Of a DNA stretch of 64,000 nucleotides, positions 37,401 to 46,466 are shown piece after piece. Position 1 is the stretch's first letter. Each line of letters begins with the position of its first letter. The position numbers were made by a program, and so were the translations under genes. This stretch comes from UBA1413 sp964552955 (GTDB lineage: Bacteria; Bacteroidota; Bacteroidia; Bacteroidales; Prolixibacteraceae): the NCBI GenBank assembly GCA_964552955.1, contig CAZKIU010000001.1, positions 102,488-166,487 on the forward strand, in the 5' to 3' direction. The notes under the pieces are model-generated. The model had not been told where the DNA came from, searched no databases, and saw nothing but the letters and a program-made list of their open reading frames with translations.

Positions 37401-37555
37401 CCGTCGTCGGCGGCCTCCTCCTGGCGACCTTCCTCACCCTTTACGTGGTGCCCGCCATCTACCTCTATATCTCCACAGAATCGAAACATCTCCACCTGGA
37501 CCAGGCCCCTGAAGAGACCACCTCCGGCTCCCCCCTGCCGGAAGAAACACTATAA
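34472..37555 (+). CDS. RND family multidrug/solute efflux pump (AcrB/MexB-like)
   Basis: 1027 residues, full length for the hydrophobe/amphiphile efflux family. Twelve membrane segments in two sets (1 + 5 at ~12-30 and 335-500; 1 + 5 at ~525-545 and 850-1000) with two large periplasmic porter regions. Recognisable family segments include REFPSVDPPLISVDTSYPGA at the N terminus, VLSIGLVVDDAIVMMENIYV in helix 4 with the proton-relay aspartates, and LIGLVSKNGILIVEFANQ in the second half. Proton-driven export of amphipathic compounds through the adaptor and TolC proteins on either side. The neighbouring genes are sugar-degrading; aromatic or phenolic plant products are possible cargo, but this is speculation. 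Confidence 0.96.
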   Translation: MSLSSTSIKRPVLATVFSLVILLFGLIGITYLGVREFPSVDPPLISVDTSYPGANSDVIETQITEPLEQSINGIPGIRTLTSRSSQGRSSISVEFELTVDMETAANDVRDKVSQAQRFLPRDCDPPTVSKADADASPIMMIAVQSPKRSLLELSEIADLTFKEQLQTISGVSAVQIWGEKRYAMRLWLDPAKLAGYQMTPLDVRNAILRENVELPAGSVEGNTTELTIRALGLMTTPEEFNNLIIRQVGDQLIRVRDVGRAELGPEDLRGIMKMNGIPMVSTVIIPQPGANHIDIVDEVYSRLEYIKKDLPDDVVIDIGFDNTQYIRSSIDEVMETIYVAFALVVLIIFLFLRDWRTTLIPILVIPVSLVGAFFIMYLAGFTINVLTLLAIVLSIGLVVDDAIVMMENIYVKIEQGMTPMEAGLKGSNEIFFAIIATTITLVAVFIPIVFLEGMTGRLFREFSIVIAGAVAISAFVALSLTPMLSTKLLKTRHTRSKAYNFTEKFFVKLNTVYRNSLDSFLKRKYIALVILLASFVLIGVLWKTIPAEMAPLEDRSQMNINVTSPEGSTYEYNLAYVEDLATVVDRAIPETDKVTTMIRGGGGFVRIVLVSPDMRDRSQQQIANQLTQELRKKTKARANVMQQSTFGGRRAGMPIQYVLQAPNIEKLREILPAFMAKVQDNPTFVMADVNLKFTKPEIQIEINRDKANLLGVSTQNIGQTLQLALSGQRFGYFIMNGKQYQIFGELARQDRNKPLDLKSLYVRSNTGQMIQLDNFVTLKETTAPPQLFRYNRFVAATVSAGLAEGKTISQGIEEMDKIAAEVLDESLRTALAGDSKDFMESNSSLMFAFILAIILIFLVLSAQFESFKDPVIVMMTVPLALTGALIFMWYYGVTMNIFSQIGLIMLIGLVSKNGILIVEFANQRKEAGMNKEEAIRFASAARFRPILMTSLSTILGILPLALGWGEGAQSRVAMGIAVVGGLLLATFLTLYVVPAIYLYISTESKHLHLDQAPEETTSGSPLPEETL

Positions 37556-37578
37556 GCCACCGGTGATATCTATATACT

Positions 37579-39021
37579 ATGATGAAAACAAATAATCATA
37601 CCCCGCTCCGGGCCCGCCAACAGAATTACAGCTTATCCCCGGGCCATACCCCGGGAGATCTTCCCGGAAAGCGGCTCCTGCCGCTCCTGCTGTGGACCCT
37701 TCTTTTGATGCCGACACTTCTTTCCGGTCAGGAGAAGATCGGCTTCCCCGGGGAAGGGCAGATCGTCGACCTGTCGGGGTGCATCGTGCGCGGACTGGAG
37801 AACAATTTTGACGTGCTGGTATCGCGCAACAACCAGGTGGTCAGCGAAAATAACGCCACCCCCGGCAATGCAGGCTACCTTCCCGAGGTCACTTTCAGTA
37901 ACCGCTACGGGGGAACCCTTTATACTACCGATCAGTCGCTGAGTGACGGTGGGGAGAGTCTTACCAAAGGGATCCTTAACACCTCCAATGCGGCAGCCCT
38001 CAACCTGGGCATGACGCTTTTCCGCGGATTCCAGGTGCAGACCACCATGCAGAAATTAGAGGAGCTCAAGAAGGTGGGTGCCCTCAACGCCCAGATCTCC
38101 ATGGAAAACCTGGTGGCCCGCATAGCCTCGGAATATTACTACTATGTGGAGCAGGTCAGCATGTTCCACAACCTGGCCTATGCCGTCACCCTGTCGCGTG
38201 AGCGGGTCCGCATCGACGAGCAGCGTTACCTTCTGGGAGCCTCCTCGAAACTCGACCTGCTCCAGTCAAAAGTTTACTTCAACGCCGACAGCAGCCGTCT
38301 CGACCAGCAGAAAGAGGTCATCAGGGCCGCCCAGATCCGTCTCAATGCGCTGATGGCCGCCGAAGATGTCGGGCAAACGATACAGCCCCGTGACTCGGCC
38401 ATCTTTATCAACGAAAACCTCCTCTACCCCGACCTCCTGGCCTCCACCCTGCAGAACAATACCAGCCTGCTGATCGCCACCCGCCAGCAAGTCATCTCCA
38501 ACCTCGATTACAAAATCATCGCCTCCCGCGAATACCCCTACCTGACCGCTTCTACCGGCTACAATTACAACTACAACGGCTATGAAGCCTCCACCATCCG
38601 GAATCAGCAGGTCAGGGGCATGAACTACGGCATCACCCTGGGCATGGACCTCTTCGACGGCTTCAACCGGAAACGCGAGAAAGCCAACGCCCGCATCGAA
38701 ATTGAAAACCGCAACTACCAGTACCGCGAGATTGAACAGGAGGTCAAAGCCGACCTGCTGACCATCTTCTATGGTTATGAAAACAACCTCAGGCTGCTGC
38801 GCCTCGAAGAACAGAACCTGGAAGTGGCCCGCGAGAACCTGGAGATCGCCCTGGAAAGATATAAACTGGGGAGCCTGGCCGGACTGGAACTCCGGGAGGT
38901 ACAGAAGAGCCTTCTCGATGCCGAAGAACGGCTTATCTCGGTGAAATACCAGGCCAAAGTGGCCGAGATCTCCCTGTTACAGATCGCCGGAAAGATCATG
39001 GAGCTGGTTCCCGGCGCCTGA
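37579..39021 (+). CDS. TolC family outer-membrane efflux channel
   Basis: 480 residues. The N terminus is longer than usual (about 35 residues before the hydrophobic LLPLLLWTLLLMPTLLSGQ), so a later start is possible though no better ATG lies directly before the signal. Two outer-membrane efflux repeats with long coiled-coil helices: first around NNFDVLVSRNNQVVSENNAT to ~240, second around EVKADLLTIFYGYENNLRLL to the end, with the typical LGSLAGLELREVQKSLLDAE. Forms the trimeric exit duct for the pump at 34472, 23 bases upstream. No terminator is visible after it. Confidence 0.94.
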   Translation: MMKTNNHTPLRARQQNYSLSPGHTPGDLPGKRLLPLLLWTLLLMPTLLSGQEKIGFPGEGQIVDLSGCIVRGLENNFDVLVSRNNQVVSENNATPGNAGYLPEVTFSNRYGGTLYTTDQSLSDGGESLTKGILNTSNAAALNLGMTLFRGFQVQTTMQKLEELKKVGALNAQISMENLVARIASEYYYYVEQVSMFHNLAYAVTLSRERVRIDEQRYLLGASSKLDLLQSKVYFNADSSRLDQQKEVIRAAQIRLNALMAAEDVGQTIQPRDSAIFINENLLYPDLLASTLQNNTSLLIATRQQVISNLDYKIIASREYPYLTASTGYNYNYNGYEASTIRNQQVRGMNYGITLGMDLFDGFNRKREKANARIEIENRNYQYREIEQEVKADLLTIFYGYENNLRLLRLEEQNLEVARENLEIALERYKLGSLAGLELREVQKSLLDAEERLISVKYQAKVAEISLLQIAGKIMELVPGA

Positions 39022-39074
39022 CATTCCCGATATTTTGCTACCTTGCACTGCAAAACCTACTTAACGGCAGTGCT

Positions 39075-41513
39075 ATGAAGAAACTTCTTTTCCTGACAGG
39101 AGCAGTTTTGTTGTTGTTCCTGATCCTTTGGGGTTGCCAACAGACCGATGAGCCGGAACAGGCTAAATACCGGTTATGGTTTAAAGCGCCGGCGGCCCTT
39201 TGGGAAGCCGCCGTTCCCCTGGGCAACGGCCACCTGGGAATGATGCCCGACGGTCAGCTTTTCAATGAGAAGATCGTGCTGAATGACATCACCCTCTGGT
39301 CGGGAGGCGTACAGGATGCCGATAATCCCGAAGCGGCGCAGCATCTTCCGGAGATCCGCAGACTCCTCTTCGAAGGGAAGAACGACAAGGCCCAGGAACT
39401 GGTTTATAACACCTTCAGTTGTAAGGGGCCTGGCTCGGGACATGGCAACGGCACCAAGGTGCCCTACGGCAGCTTTGAGCTCCTGGGGCACCTCCGGTTG
39501 CAGTATGAGGGTGACACCACCCTCGTGGCTGAAGACTACCTCCGCCAACTCTCCCTTGACGATGCCACAGCTCTGACCACCTATACCCTCGGCGGCGTCC
39601 GTTTCCGCCGCGACTATTTCGTCAGCTTCAGCGATGACGTGGGGATCATCAGGCTGTCAGCCGATAAAAAGGGGCAAGTTAACGTGCGCATCAGCCTTGA
39701 CAGGCCGGAAAAATTCACTACTTCCGCCGTTGATAACCGGTTGGAAATGACTGGCCAGCTCGAGAACGGCACCGATGGCAAGGGAATGTGTTACCGGGCC
39801 CTGGTGGCCGTGAAGACCGACAAAGGAAACGTGACCACCGAAGGGAACCAATTGGTGGTCAGCGGAGCCGATGAGGCCGTCCTCTATTTCTCCGCGGGTA
39901 CTGACTATAAGAATCCGCAGTTTGAAGGAGAGGTGCAGGAAAAGATAGAAAAGGCCATGGCCCGCAAGTACCGCGATATTCTGAAGGAGCACACCCTCGC
40001 CTACCGCAAATATTTCGACCGTGCCGACATATCCCTGCCCCTGAACCCGGAAAGGGAAGCGCTTTCCACCCCTGAGCGGCTGCAGGCTTTTGCGTCAGAG
40101 GCCGATGACAACGGTCTGGCGCTCCTCTATTTCCAATACGGGCGTTACCTGCTGATCAGCAGCGCCCATGCCGGTTTGCTGCCCCCCAACCTGCAGGGGC
40201 TCTGGGCCAAGACCATCCAAACGCCCTGGAATGGCGACTACCACCTCAACATCAACGTACAGATGAACCACTGGCCGGCGGAAATCACCAATCTGTCAGA
40301 ACTGCACCGGCCGCTGATTGAACTCACCAAAGGGTTGGTGGAACCGGGCAGTAAGACAGCCGCGGCCTTTTACAATGCCCGTGGATGGGTCGCCCATATG
40401 ATGACCAATGTGTGGGGGTTCACAGCCCCCGGGGAACACCCCTCCTGGGGGGCCACCAACACCGGGGGAGCCTGGCTTTGCGCCCACCTCTGGGAACATT
40501 ACGACTACAACCGCGATACCGCTTACCTGCTTGAAATCTACCCCGTGATGAAAGGAGCAGCCCTCTTCTTCCTTGACATGCTGGTGGAGGAGCCGCAGCA
40601 GGGGTGGTTGGTCACGGCCCCCACTACCTCCCCCGAGAATGCCTTTCTGATGCCGGGAACGGGTAAACCCGTAAATATCTGCATGGGGTCGACCATGGAC
40701 AACCAGTTGATCAGGGAGTTGTTCGGGAATACCATCAAAGCAGCAAATCTGCTGGGGCTGGACCAGGAGCTTGTGCAGGAGCTGGCCCTGGCGGCAGGTA
40801 AGCTGCCCCCCAGCCGCATAGCGAGCGACGGCCGGCTGATGGAGTGGCTCGAAGAGTACGAAGAAGCCGAGCCGCAGCATCGTCATGTCTCTCACCTTTA
40901 CGGGTTGCACCCGGGGGCAGAAATCACTCCCGAGGCGACCCCCGACCTGGCTGCCGCCGCCCGTAAATCACTGGAGGGTCGCGGTGACGGAGGAACAGGA
41001 TGGTCACGGGCCTGGAAAATCAACTTCTGGGCACGCCTCCACGACGGCAACCACGCCTTCACTCTCCTGAAAAACCTCCTGGATCCCGCCTTTGACACCA
41101 GCTTCAACTACAGCAGCAAAGGGGGGACATACCCCAACCTCTTCTGTGCCCATCCCCCCTTCCAGATGGACGGGAACTGGGGAGGATGTGCCGGCATCGC
41201 CGAGATGTTCCTCCAGAGCCATGCCGGATTCATTAATCTGCTCCCTGCCCTCCCCGATCCCTTCAGTAACGGCTCCTTCAGGGGTCTGCGCGCCCGCGGA
41301 GGATTTACCGTTTCCGCAGAATGGAACGACAAAAAGGTGACCCGTGCCACCCTGGAAGCCTCCTGCAATGGCGACCTGCGCCTGAAAATGCCGGAAGGTG
41401 CCTCCTCGGTAACGGCCCGCCTCAACGGCAAGGAAACGGAAACCCCAAGAGAGGAGAACTTCCTCGTCTTACACCTGAATAAGGGAGACCAACTGGAATT
41501 GGCTTTTCTCTGA
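39075..41513 (+). CDS. GH95 family alpha-L-fucosidase/galactosidase-like lipoprotein
   Basis: 812 residues with lipoprotein signal (LLLFLILWGCQQTDE). The N-terminal beta domain begins LWFKAPAALWEAAVPLGNGH, a family hallmark. The (alpha/alpha)6 catalytic barrel contains INVQMNHWPAEITNLSEL (asparagines that activate water), TTSPENAFLMPG with the general-acid glutamate, HRHVSHLYGLHPG and FQMDGNWGGCAGIAEM with the catalytic aspartate. GH95 enzymes invert terminal alpha-1,2-linked L-fucose, or L-galactose in plant rhamnogalacturonan/xyloglucan. The pectin-type neighbours (GH106, GH105) favour the latter. It starts 53 bases after tolC and 106 bases before the GH106 gene. Confidence 0.94.
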   Translation: MKKLLFLTGAVLLLFLILWGCQQTDEPEQAKYRLWFKAPAALWEAAVPLGNGHLGMMPDGQLFNEKIVLNDITLWSGGVQDADNPEAAQHLPEIRRLLFEGKNDKAQELVYNTFSCKGPGSGHGNGTKVPYGSFELLGHLRLQYEGDTTLVAEDYLRQLSLDDATALTTYTLGGVRFRRDYFVSFSDDVGIIRLSADKKGQVNVRISLDRPEKFTTSAVDNRLEMTGQLENGTDGKGMCYRALVAVKTDKGNVTTEGNQLVVSGADEAVLYFSAGTDYKNPQFEGEVQEKIEKAMARKYRDILKEHTLAYRKYFDRADISLPLNPEREALSTPERLQAFASEADDNGLALLYFQYGRYLLISSAHAGLLPPNLQGLWAKTIQTPWNGDYHLNINVQMNHWPAEITNLSELHRPLIELTKGLVEPGSKTAAAFYNARGWVAHMMTNVWGFTAPGEHPSWGATNTGGAWLCAHLWEHYDYNRDTAYLLEIYPVMKGAALFFLDMLVEEPQQGWLVTAPTTSPENAFLMPGTGKPVNICMGSTMDNQLIRELFGNTIKAANLLGLDQELVQELALAAGKLPPSRIASDGRLMEWLEEYEEAEPQHRHVSHLYGLHPGAEITPEATPDLAAAARKSLEGRGDGGTGWSRAWKINFWARLHDGNHAFTLLKNLLDPAFDTSFNYSSKGGTYPNLFCAHPPFQMDGNWGGCAGIAEMFLQSHAGFINLLPALPDPFSNGSFRGLRARGGFTVSAEWNDKKVTRATLEASCNGDLRLKMPEGASSVTARLNGKETETPREENFLVLHLNKGDQLELAFL

Positions 41514-41619
41514 ACCCGGTGACCCTAATTCACAAATTATTCACAGCCACCCTTTCCTCCATTTTTAAGGGTGCACTCCTTTTATGAACAATCCTTTACC
41601 CATGCTTTAACCTGCCGCT

Positions 41620-44600
41620 ATGCGTAATCTCTCCAGGCTGATCCCCTTGTTCATGATCATTACTCTTTCGAGTACCAGCAGTATCATCCCCATGAGGAAG
41701 GCCGGCCACTCCCTTGAGAAGGGATTCGTCACCCCTCCTGATTCGATTCAGACCAGTGTGTACTGGTACTGGATCTCCGACAATATCTCCAGGGAAGGGG
41801 TGATCAATGATCTCCGCTCCATGAAGGAGGCCGGCATCAACCGTGCCTTCATCGGGAATATTGGGCTCGATGATGTTCCCTATGGTACCGTTAAAATGCT
41901 CTCCGAAGAGTGGTGGGAGGTGCTTCACGCGGCCCTGAAAACCGCCACGGAACTGGATATCGAGATTGGCATCTTCAATTCGCCCGGGTGGAGTCAGTCG
42001 GGAGGGCCCTGGGTCAGTGCCGGAGAGGCCATGCGGTATCTCACCGCTTCGGAAACCAGGATTACCGGACCACAGAGGGTTTCCATCCCATTGGCAAAGC
42101 CGGCCGAAATCTTCCAGGACGTCAGGGTCATTGCCTATCCTGCACCCAAAGATGACCAGCTCATATGGACCCCCGCTCTGGGAAAAGTCAATTCGACACC
42201 CCGGATCACAGGGCTGGACCAGCTCTTCGACCAGGATCCCCTGACGGGGGTCAGCCTGCCTGCAGGTACCGAATGGGTCATCGATATGGAAGCATCAGCA
42301 CCCTTTACCGCCCGCACTCTTTGCCTCCGCACCACCCACCATCCGATGCAGTCGCCGGCTGAGCTTCAGGTCAGAGTGCCTTCAGGGGAATTCCGCACAC
42401 TGGCGCAGTTCAACATCAACCGTTCCAACCCGGCGCTGAACGTAGGCTTTGACCCCTATGCGCCGGTGGTGATCGCCTTACCTGAGACGACTGCCACGGT
42501 CTTCAGGCTGGTCATCAAAAACCCGGGTGCAGGCACGGGACTGGCCGAAGTAGCCCTGTCGGCCTCCCCGCGCGTTGAACGCTACAGCGAAAAAACACTG
42601 GCCAAGATGCACCCCACTCCCCTTCCCTACTGGCATGATTACCAATGGCCTCCACAGCCTGAACCGGCAGACCGGGCTACCCTGATCAATCCCTCCACAG
42701 TGTTGGACCTCTCAGACAAAATGGCTGCCGACGGTACCCTGACCTGGGAAGTTCCCCTAGGGGAATGGATCGTCATGCGCTCAGGGATGACCCCCACCGG
42801 CACCAAAAACAGCCCGGCATCGCCCGAAGCCACAGGATATGAAGTCGATAAAATGAGCGCCCGGCATACCGGAAAACATTTCCATGGCCATATAGGCGCC
42901 ATCCTCCAACGCATTCCGGCAGCCGACCGCAAAACGTTCAAAGTGGTGGTCCAGGACAGCTATGAAACGGGAGGACAAAATTTTACAGACGATTTTCTCT
43001 CTCTGTTCAGAGATAAATATAGCTACGACCCGCTCCCCTATCTTCCGGTTTACCAGGGGAAGGTCGTCGGCAGCCAGCAGGTTTCCGACCGTTTTCTGTG
43101 GGACATGCGCAGGATGGTCGCCGATAGGGTGGCCTACGAATATGTGGGCGGCCTCCGCAAAGTGAGCCACGAACATGGATTGCGCACCTGGCTCGAGAAC
43201 TACGGACACTGGGGTTTCCCGGGCGAATTCCTGATGTATGGCGGACAATCGGATGAAATAGGCGGTGAGTTCTGGAGCGAGGGAGAACTGGGCGACATCG
43301 AGAACCGGGCAGCCACTTCCTGCGGCCATATTTACGGGAAGAACAAAATCTCGGCCGAATCGAATACCTGCGCCGGGGCTCCCTTCAGCCGGTATCCGGG
43401 CGTAATCAAACAACGGGGCGACCGTTTCTTCGCCGAAGGGATCAACAACACCCTGCTCCACGTTTACATCACCCAACCTTACGAAGAGAAGAATCCGGGG
43501 GTCAATGCCTGGTTCGGCAATGAATTTAACCGCAAAAACACCTGGTTTTCCCAGATCGACGCATACCTCCTCTACCTGAAACGGTCCAATTTCATGCTCC
43601 AACAAGGGCTGAATGTAGCCGATGCAGCCTATTTCATCGGGGAAGACGCCCCCAAGATGACCGGGGTCACCGATCCTCCCCTTCCGGTGGGGTACCAGTT
43701 CGATTATATGAATGCCGAGGTGATTGAAAAATTCATGACGGTAAAGAATGGGCTGATCACACTGCCCCATGGGACCCAATATCGCATCCTTGTACTGCCC
43801 CAACTCGAGACCATGCGGCCTGAACTCCTGGCCAAAATCAGGGAACTGGTCCGCAGCGGGGCCGTGATTCTGGGACCTGCTCCCCTGCGGTCACCCAGCC
43901 TTCAAAATCAGCCGGCCGCCGATGCTGAAGTTCAGAAAATGGCCGCTGAACTCTGGGGCAATGTCGACGGAGTGAATATCAAATCAGGAAAATACGGCGC
44001 CGGTACGGTCCTGAACGGCATGACCATGAAAGAGGCCCTGGCGTTTATCCACTGCATTCCCGACTGCCAGCTGCCCGAAGATCGCACCATCCATTACGGT
44101 CACCGTACCATGGGCGACACCGACATCTACTTTCTGACCAATCAGACGGGTGAAAGAAGGAGGGTGACCCCGGAATTCAGGGTGAAGGGGAAACAACCTG
44201 AATTGTGGGAAGCAGTAACCGGGAGCATCCGAATCCTCCCTGCCTTTGAACAAAAAGAGGAAAGCACAGCGGTTCCCCTGTCGCTGGAACCCTACGAAAG
44301 CGTCTTTGTCGTTTTCAGGGATCCTGCCGCTGCTGCTTCCACCAACCAGCTCAGCGCCAACTATCCGGAAGCAGAAGAGGTGATCCGGCTCACAGGCCCC
44401 TGGAAGGTCACTTTTGATGCGTCACAGCGTGGCCCGGCCGAACCGGTTCAGTTCGATACCCTGAAGGATTGGACCACCTCATCCGACCCTCGGATCAAGT
44501 ACTATTCAGGAACAGCGGTTTATACCATCCCCCTTGAACTGGACCAACCTTCTGCCGAAGATCATCTCTTTCTCGACCTGGGCCGGGTAACAGCCATGGC

Positions 44601-44862
44601 CAGGGTAACCCTCAACGGCCACCCCGCCGGTGGCATATGGACCGCCCCTTACCGTTGCGACATCACCCGCCTGGTGAAACAGGGCACCAACGAAGTCACC
44701 ATCGAGGTGGTGAACACCTGGGTGAACCGACTGATCGGCGATCAGTATCTCCCCGAAAATGAAAGAGCGACCTGGTGCACGGTCAATCCCTACAAGGCAA
44801 CCTCCCCGCTACAGCCCTCCGGCTTGATGGGCCCGGTTAAACTTTTGCGCATTCCCTATTAA
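41620..44862 (+). CDS. GH106 family alpha-L-rhamnosidase
   Basis: 1080 residues with signal peptide (LIPLFMIITLSSTSSI). The family opening is clear: PPDSIQTSVYWYWISDNISR followed by GVINDLRSMKEAGINRAFIG. The TIM barrel has VVQDSYETGGQNFTDDFLS and TWLENYGHWGFPGEFLMYGG, the latter region holding candidate catalytic glutamates. The C-terminal jelly roll (GPWKVTFDASQRGPAEPVQF; LDLGRVTAMARVTLNG) is the galactose-binding-like domain typical of the family, with full length as expected. It cleaves terminal alpha-L-rhamnose, as in rhamnogalacturonan. It belongs with the GH105 at 45058, which removes the unsaturated galacturonate left by lyases. Confidence 0.93.
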   Translation: MRNLSRLIPLFMIITLSSTSSIIPMRKAGHSLEKGFVTPPDSIQTSVYWYWISDNISREGVINDLRSMKEAGINRAFIGNIGLDDVPYGTVKMLSEEWWEVLHAALKTATELDIEIGIFNSPGWSQSGGPWVSAGEAMRYLTASETRITGPQRVSIPLAKPAEIFQDVRVIAYPAPKDDQLIWTPALGKVNSTPRITGLDQLFDQDPLTGVSLPAGTEWVIDMEASAPFTARTLCLRTTHHPMQSPAELQVRVPSGEFRTLAQFNINRSNPALNVGFDPYAPVVIALPETTATVFRLVIKNPGAGTGLAEVALSASPRVERYSEKTLAKMHPTPLPYWHDYQWPPQPEPADRATLINPSTVLDLSDKMAADGTLTWEVPLGEWIVMRSGMTPTGTKNSPASPEATGYEVDKMSARHTGKHFHGHIGAILQRIPAADRKTFKVVVQDSYETGGQNFTDDFLSLFRDKYSYDPLPYLPVYQGKVVGSQQVSDRFLWDMRRMVADRVAYEYVGGLRKVSHEHGLRTWLENYGHWGFPGEFLMYGGQSDEIGGEFWSEGELGDIENRAATSCGHIYGKNKISAESNTCAGAPFSRYPGVIKQRGDRFFAEGINNTLLHVYITQPYEEKNPGVNAWFGNEFNRKNTWFSQIDAYLLYLKRSNFMLQQGLNVADAAYFIGEDAPKMTGVTDPPLPVGYQFDYMNAEVIEKFMTVKNGLITLPHGTQYRILVLPQLETMRPELLAKIRELVRSGAVILGPAPLRSPSLQNQPAADAEVQKMAAELWGNVDGVNIKSGKYGAGTVLNGMTMKEALAFIHCIPDCQLPEDRTIHYGHRTMGDTDIYFLTNQTGERRRVTPEFRVKGKQPELWEAVTGSIRILPAFEQKEESTAVPLSLEPYESVFVVFRDPAAAASTNQLSANYPEAEEVIRLTGPWKVTFDASQRGPAEPVQFDTLKDWTTSSDPRIKYYSGTAVYTIPLELDQPSAEDHLFLDLGRVTAMARVTLNGHPAGGIWTAPYRCDITRLVKQGTNEVTIEVVNTWVNRLIGDQYLPENERATWCTVNPYKATSPLQPSGLMGPVKLLRIPY

Positions 44863-44910
44863 GCCTGAAATCCCGAACCAGCGGGAGAAGTACCTTGTAA
44901 CCCGTTCGTG

Positions 44911-45018
44911 TTACGGTGCGGACGCCCTCAGGCCTGAACCAGGACTCCCGGTGTGCGCAATCCTACGGTACGGTCTCCCTATGGCCTGAATCAGGACTCC
45001 CGGTGTGCGTCATCCAAC
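44911..45018 (+). repeat. 52-base tandem repeat between GH106 and GH105 genes
   Basis: GGCCTGAACCAGGACTCCCG at 44931 recurs as GGCCTGAATCAGGACTCCCG at 44983, exactly 52 bases on, and the segment before 44931 (TTACGGTGCGGACGCCCTCA) repeats as CTACGGTACGGTCTCCCTAT before 44983. About two diverged copies. The remaining spacer carries no recognised signal. Confidence 0.8.
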
Positions 45019-45057
45019 TTTTTTTGAATACCTTTATAGAGATAAAACCATAAAACC

Positions 45058-46185
45058 ATGCAACTGAGAGTATCCCTTCTCGCGGTTCTGCTGATGACCG
45101 CCACCCTGTCACAGGGGCAATCCCTGCCCACCCGGGAAAGCATTCTGCAGAAGATGACCCTGGCCAACGCCTATTTCATGCAGAAGTGGCCTGATCCCGG
45201 GATCCCCATTGTAGGCGACAAGGTGCGCCCCAGCAATATCTGGACCCGGGCCTCCTACTACGAAGGATTGATGGCCTTATACAAAATCGACCCTGAAAAA
45301 AAATATTTCGATTATGCCGTGGCCTGGGGCGAAGCCCATAAGTGGGGCCTGGCCTGGAAAAACGACAACCGCAATGCCGATGACATGGGGTGCGGACAAA
45401 CCTACATTGATCTGTACAAATTGGATCCCCGTCCTGAAAGAATTAAGATTCTGAAAGAGGCGATCGATAAGATGGTAGCCTCCGAAAAAATCGACGACTG
45501 GTGGTGGATCGATGCCCTCCAGATGGCCATGCCGGTCTTTGCCCGGCTGGGTGCCCTCGAAAAAGAACCCAGATACTGGGACCGGATGTATGAGATGTAC
45601 AAGCATACCCGTGATGCAGAGGGAGGCCGGGGCCTTTACAACCCTGAAGACCAGCTCTGGTGGCGTGATAAAGACTTCCTGCCCCCCTATAAGGAACCCA
45701 ATGGTGAAGATTGTTACTGGTCGCGGGGCAACGGCTGGGTGATCGCTGCCATGGCCCGGGTGCTGGAACAGAACCCTCCCTCCAGGAAACACCGGAAAGA
45801 ATACAGCACCATGCTCAGGAATATGGCAGAAGCTCTGGTGAAGGTGCAACGGAAAGATGGTTTCTGGAACGTGAGCCTTCATGACCCGGGGAATTATGGA
45901 GGTCCCGAGAGTTCCGGAACCGCCTTTTTCGTGTATGGCATGGCCTGGGGCATCAACCATGGTTACCTGAAAAAGGGAAAATATCTTCCGGCAGTGATCA
46001 GGGGATGGAACGCCCTGTGCAACGAGGCCTTGCACCCCAACGGCTTCATTGGGTTCATGCAGGGGACAGGCAAGGAGCCCGCTTCGAGCCAGCCTGTGGG
46101 TTACGATACCATGCCCAACTTTGAGGACTACGGACTGGGAGCCTTCCTCCTGGCGGGCAGTGAGGTGTACCAACTAGCCCATTGA
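45058..46185 (+). CDS. GH105 unsaturated rhamnogalacturonyl hydrolase
   Basis: 375 residues, signal peptide MQLRVSLLAVLLMTATLSQG. The (alpha/alpha)6 barrel of the YteR/YesR type shows RASYYEGLMALYKIDPEKKY, NADDMGCGQTYIDLY with an active-site aspartate, DDWWWIDALQMAMPVFARLG with the catalytic aspartate, and CYWSRGNGWVIAAMARVLEQ. The enzyme hydrates the double bond of unsaturated galacturonyl-rhamnose produced by rhamnogalacturonan lyases and releases the uronate. No lyase is in this window. GH88 is the nearest alternative, but the SRGNGW region favours GH105. Confidence 0.93.
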   Translation: MQLRVSLLAVLLMTATLSQGQSLPTRESILQKMTLANAYFMQKWPDPGIPIVGDKVRPSNIWTRASYYEGLMALYKIDPEKKYFDYAVAWGEAHKWGLAWKNDNRNADDMGCGQTYIDLYKLDPRPERIKILKEAIDKMVASEKIDDWWWIDALQMAMPVFARLGALEKEPRYWDRMYEMYKHTRDAEGGRGLYNPEDQLWWRDKDFLPPYKEPNGEDCYWSRGNGWVIAAMARVLEQNPPSRKHRKEYSTMLRNMAEALVKVQRKDGFWNVSLHDPGNYGGPESSGTAFFVYGMAWGINHGYLKKGKYLPAVIRGWNALCNEALHPNGFIGFMQGTGKEPASSQPVGYDTMPNFEDYGLGAFLLAGSEVYQLAH

Positions 46186-46400
46186 GTCTCACCCAATGGG
46201 GGAGAGAGGGTGGCTTCCAGCTGACCCCATGCGTGGTCCCGGTCAGGTGAAGGTTGTAAGCCACTAACGTGCCGGGCAGCCCGGAAAATAACCACCCAAA
46301 TAAAACAGGGTCAACCGCTAAGCTCAGGTCTTAGGGATCTTTTATGACAGTGAACATAACCAGGGACTTATTGAACCAAATGAACAGGAGAGGATTCTAT

Positions 46401-46462
46401 CACCCAGGAAGGTATATTTTCGCCCTCAGAAGGGGCGTTTTCACCCCCAGAAGGGGCGTTTT
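46401..46462 (+). repeat. 21-base tandem repeat at the 5' end of the isoaspartyl peptidase gene
   Basis: CGCCCTCAGAAGGGGCGTTTT (46421) is followed directly by a copy beginning CACCCCCAGAAGGGGCGTTT (46442); a degenerate copy CACCCAGGAAGGTATATTTT precedes them (46401). The repeat ends four bases before the preferred ATG at 46467. The 281-base spacer from 46186 contains nothing else recognised. Confidence 0.85.
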
Positions 46463-46466
46463 GCCC

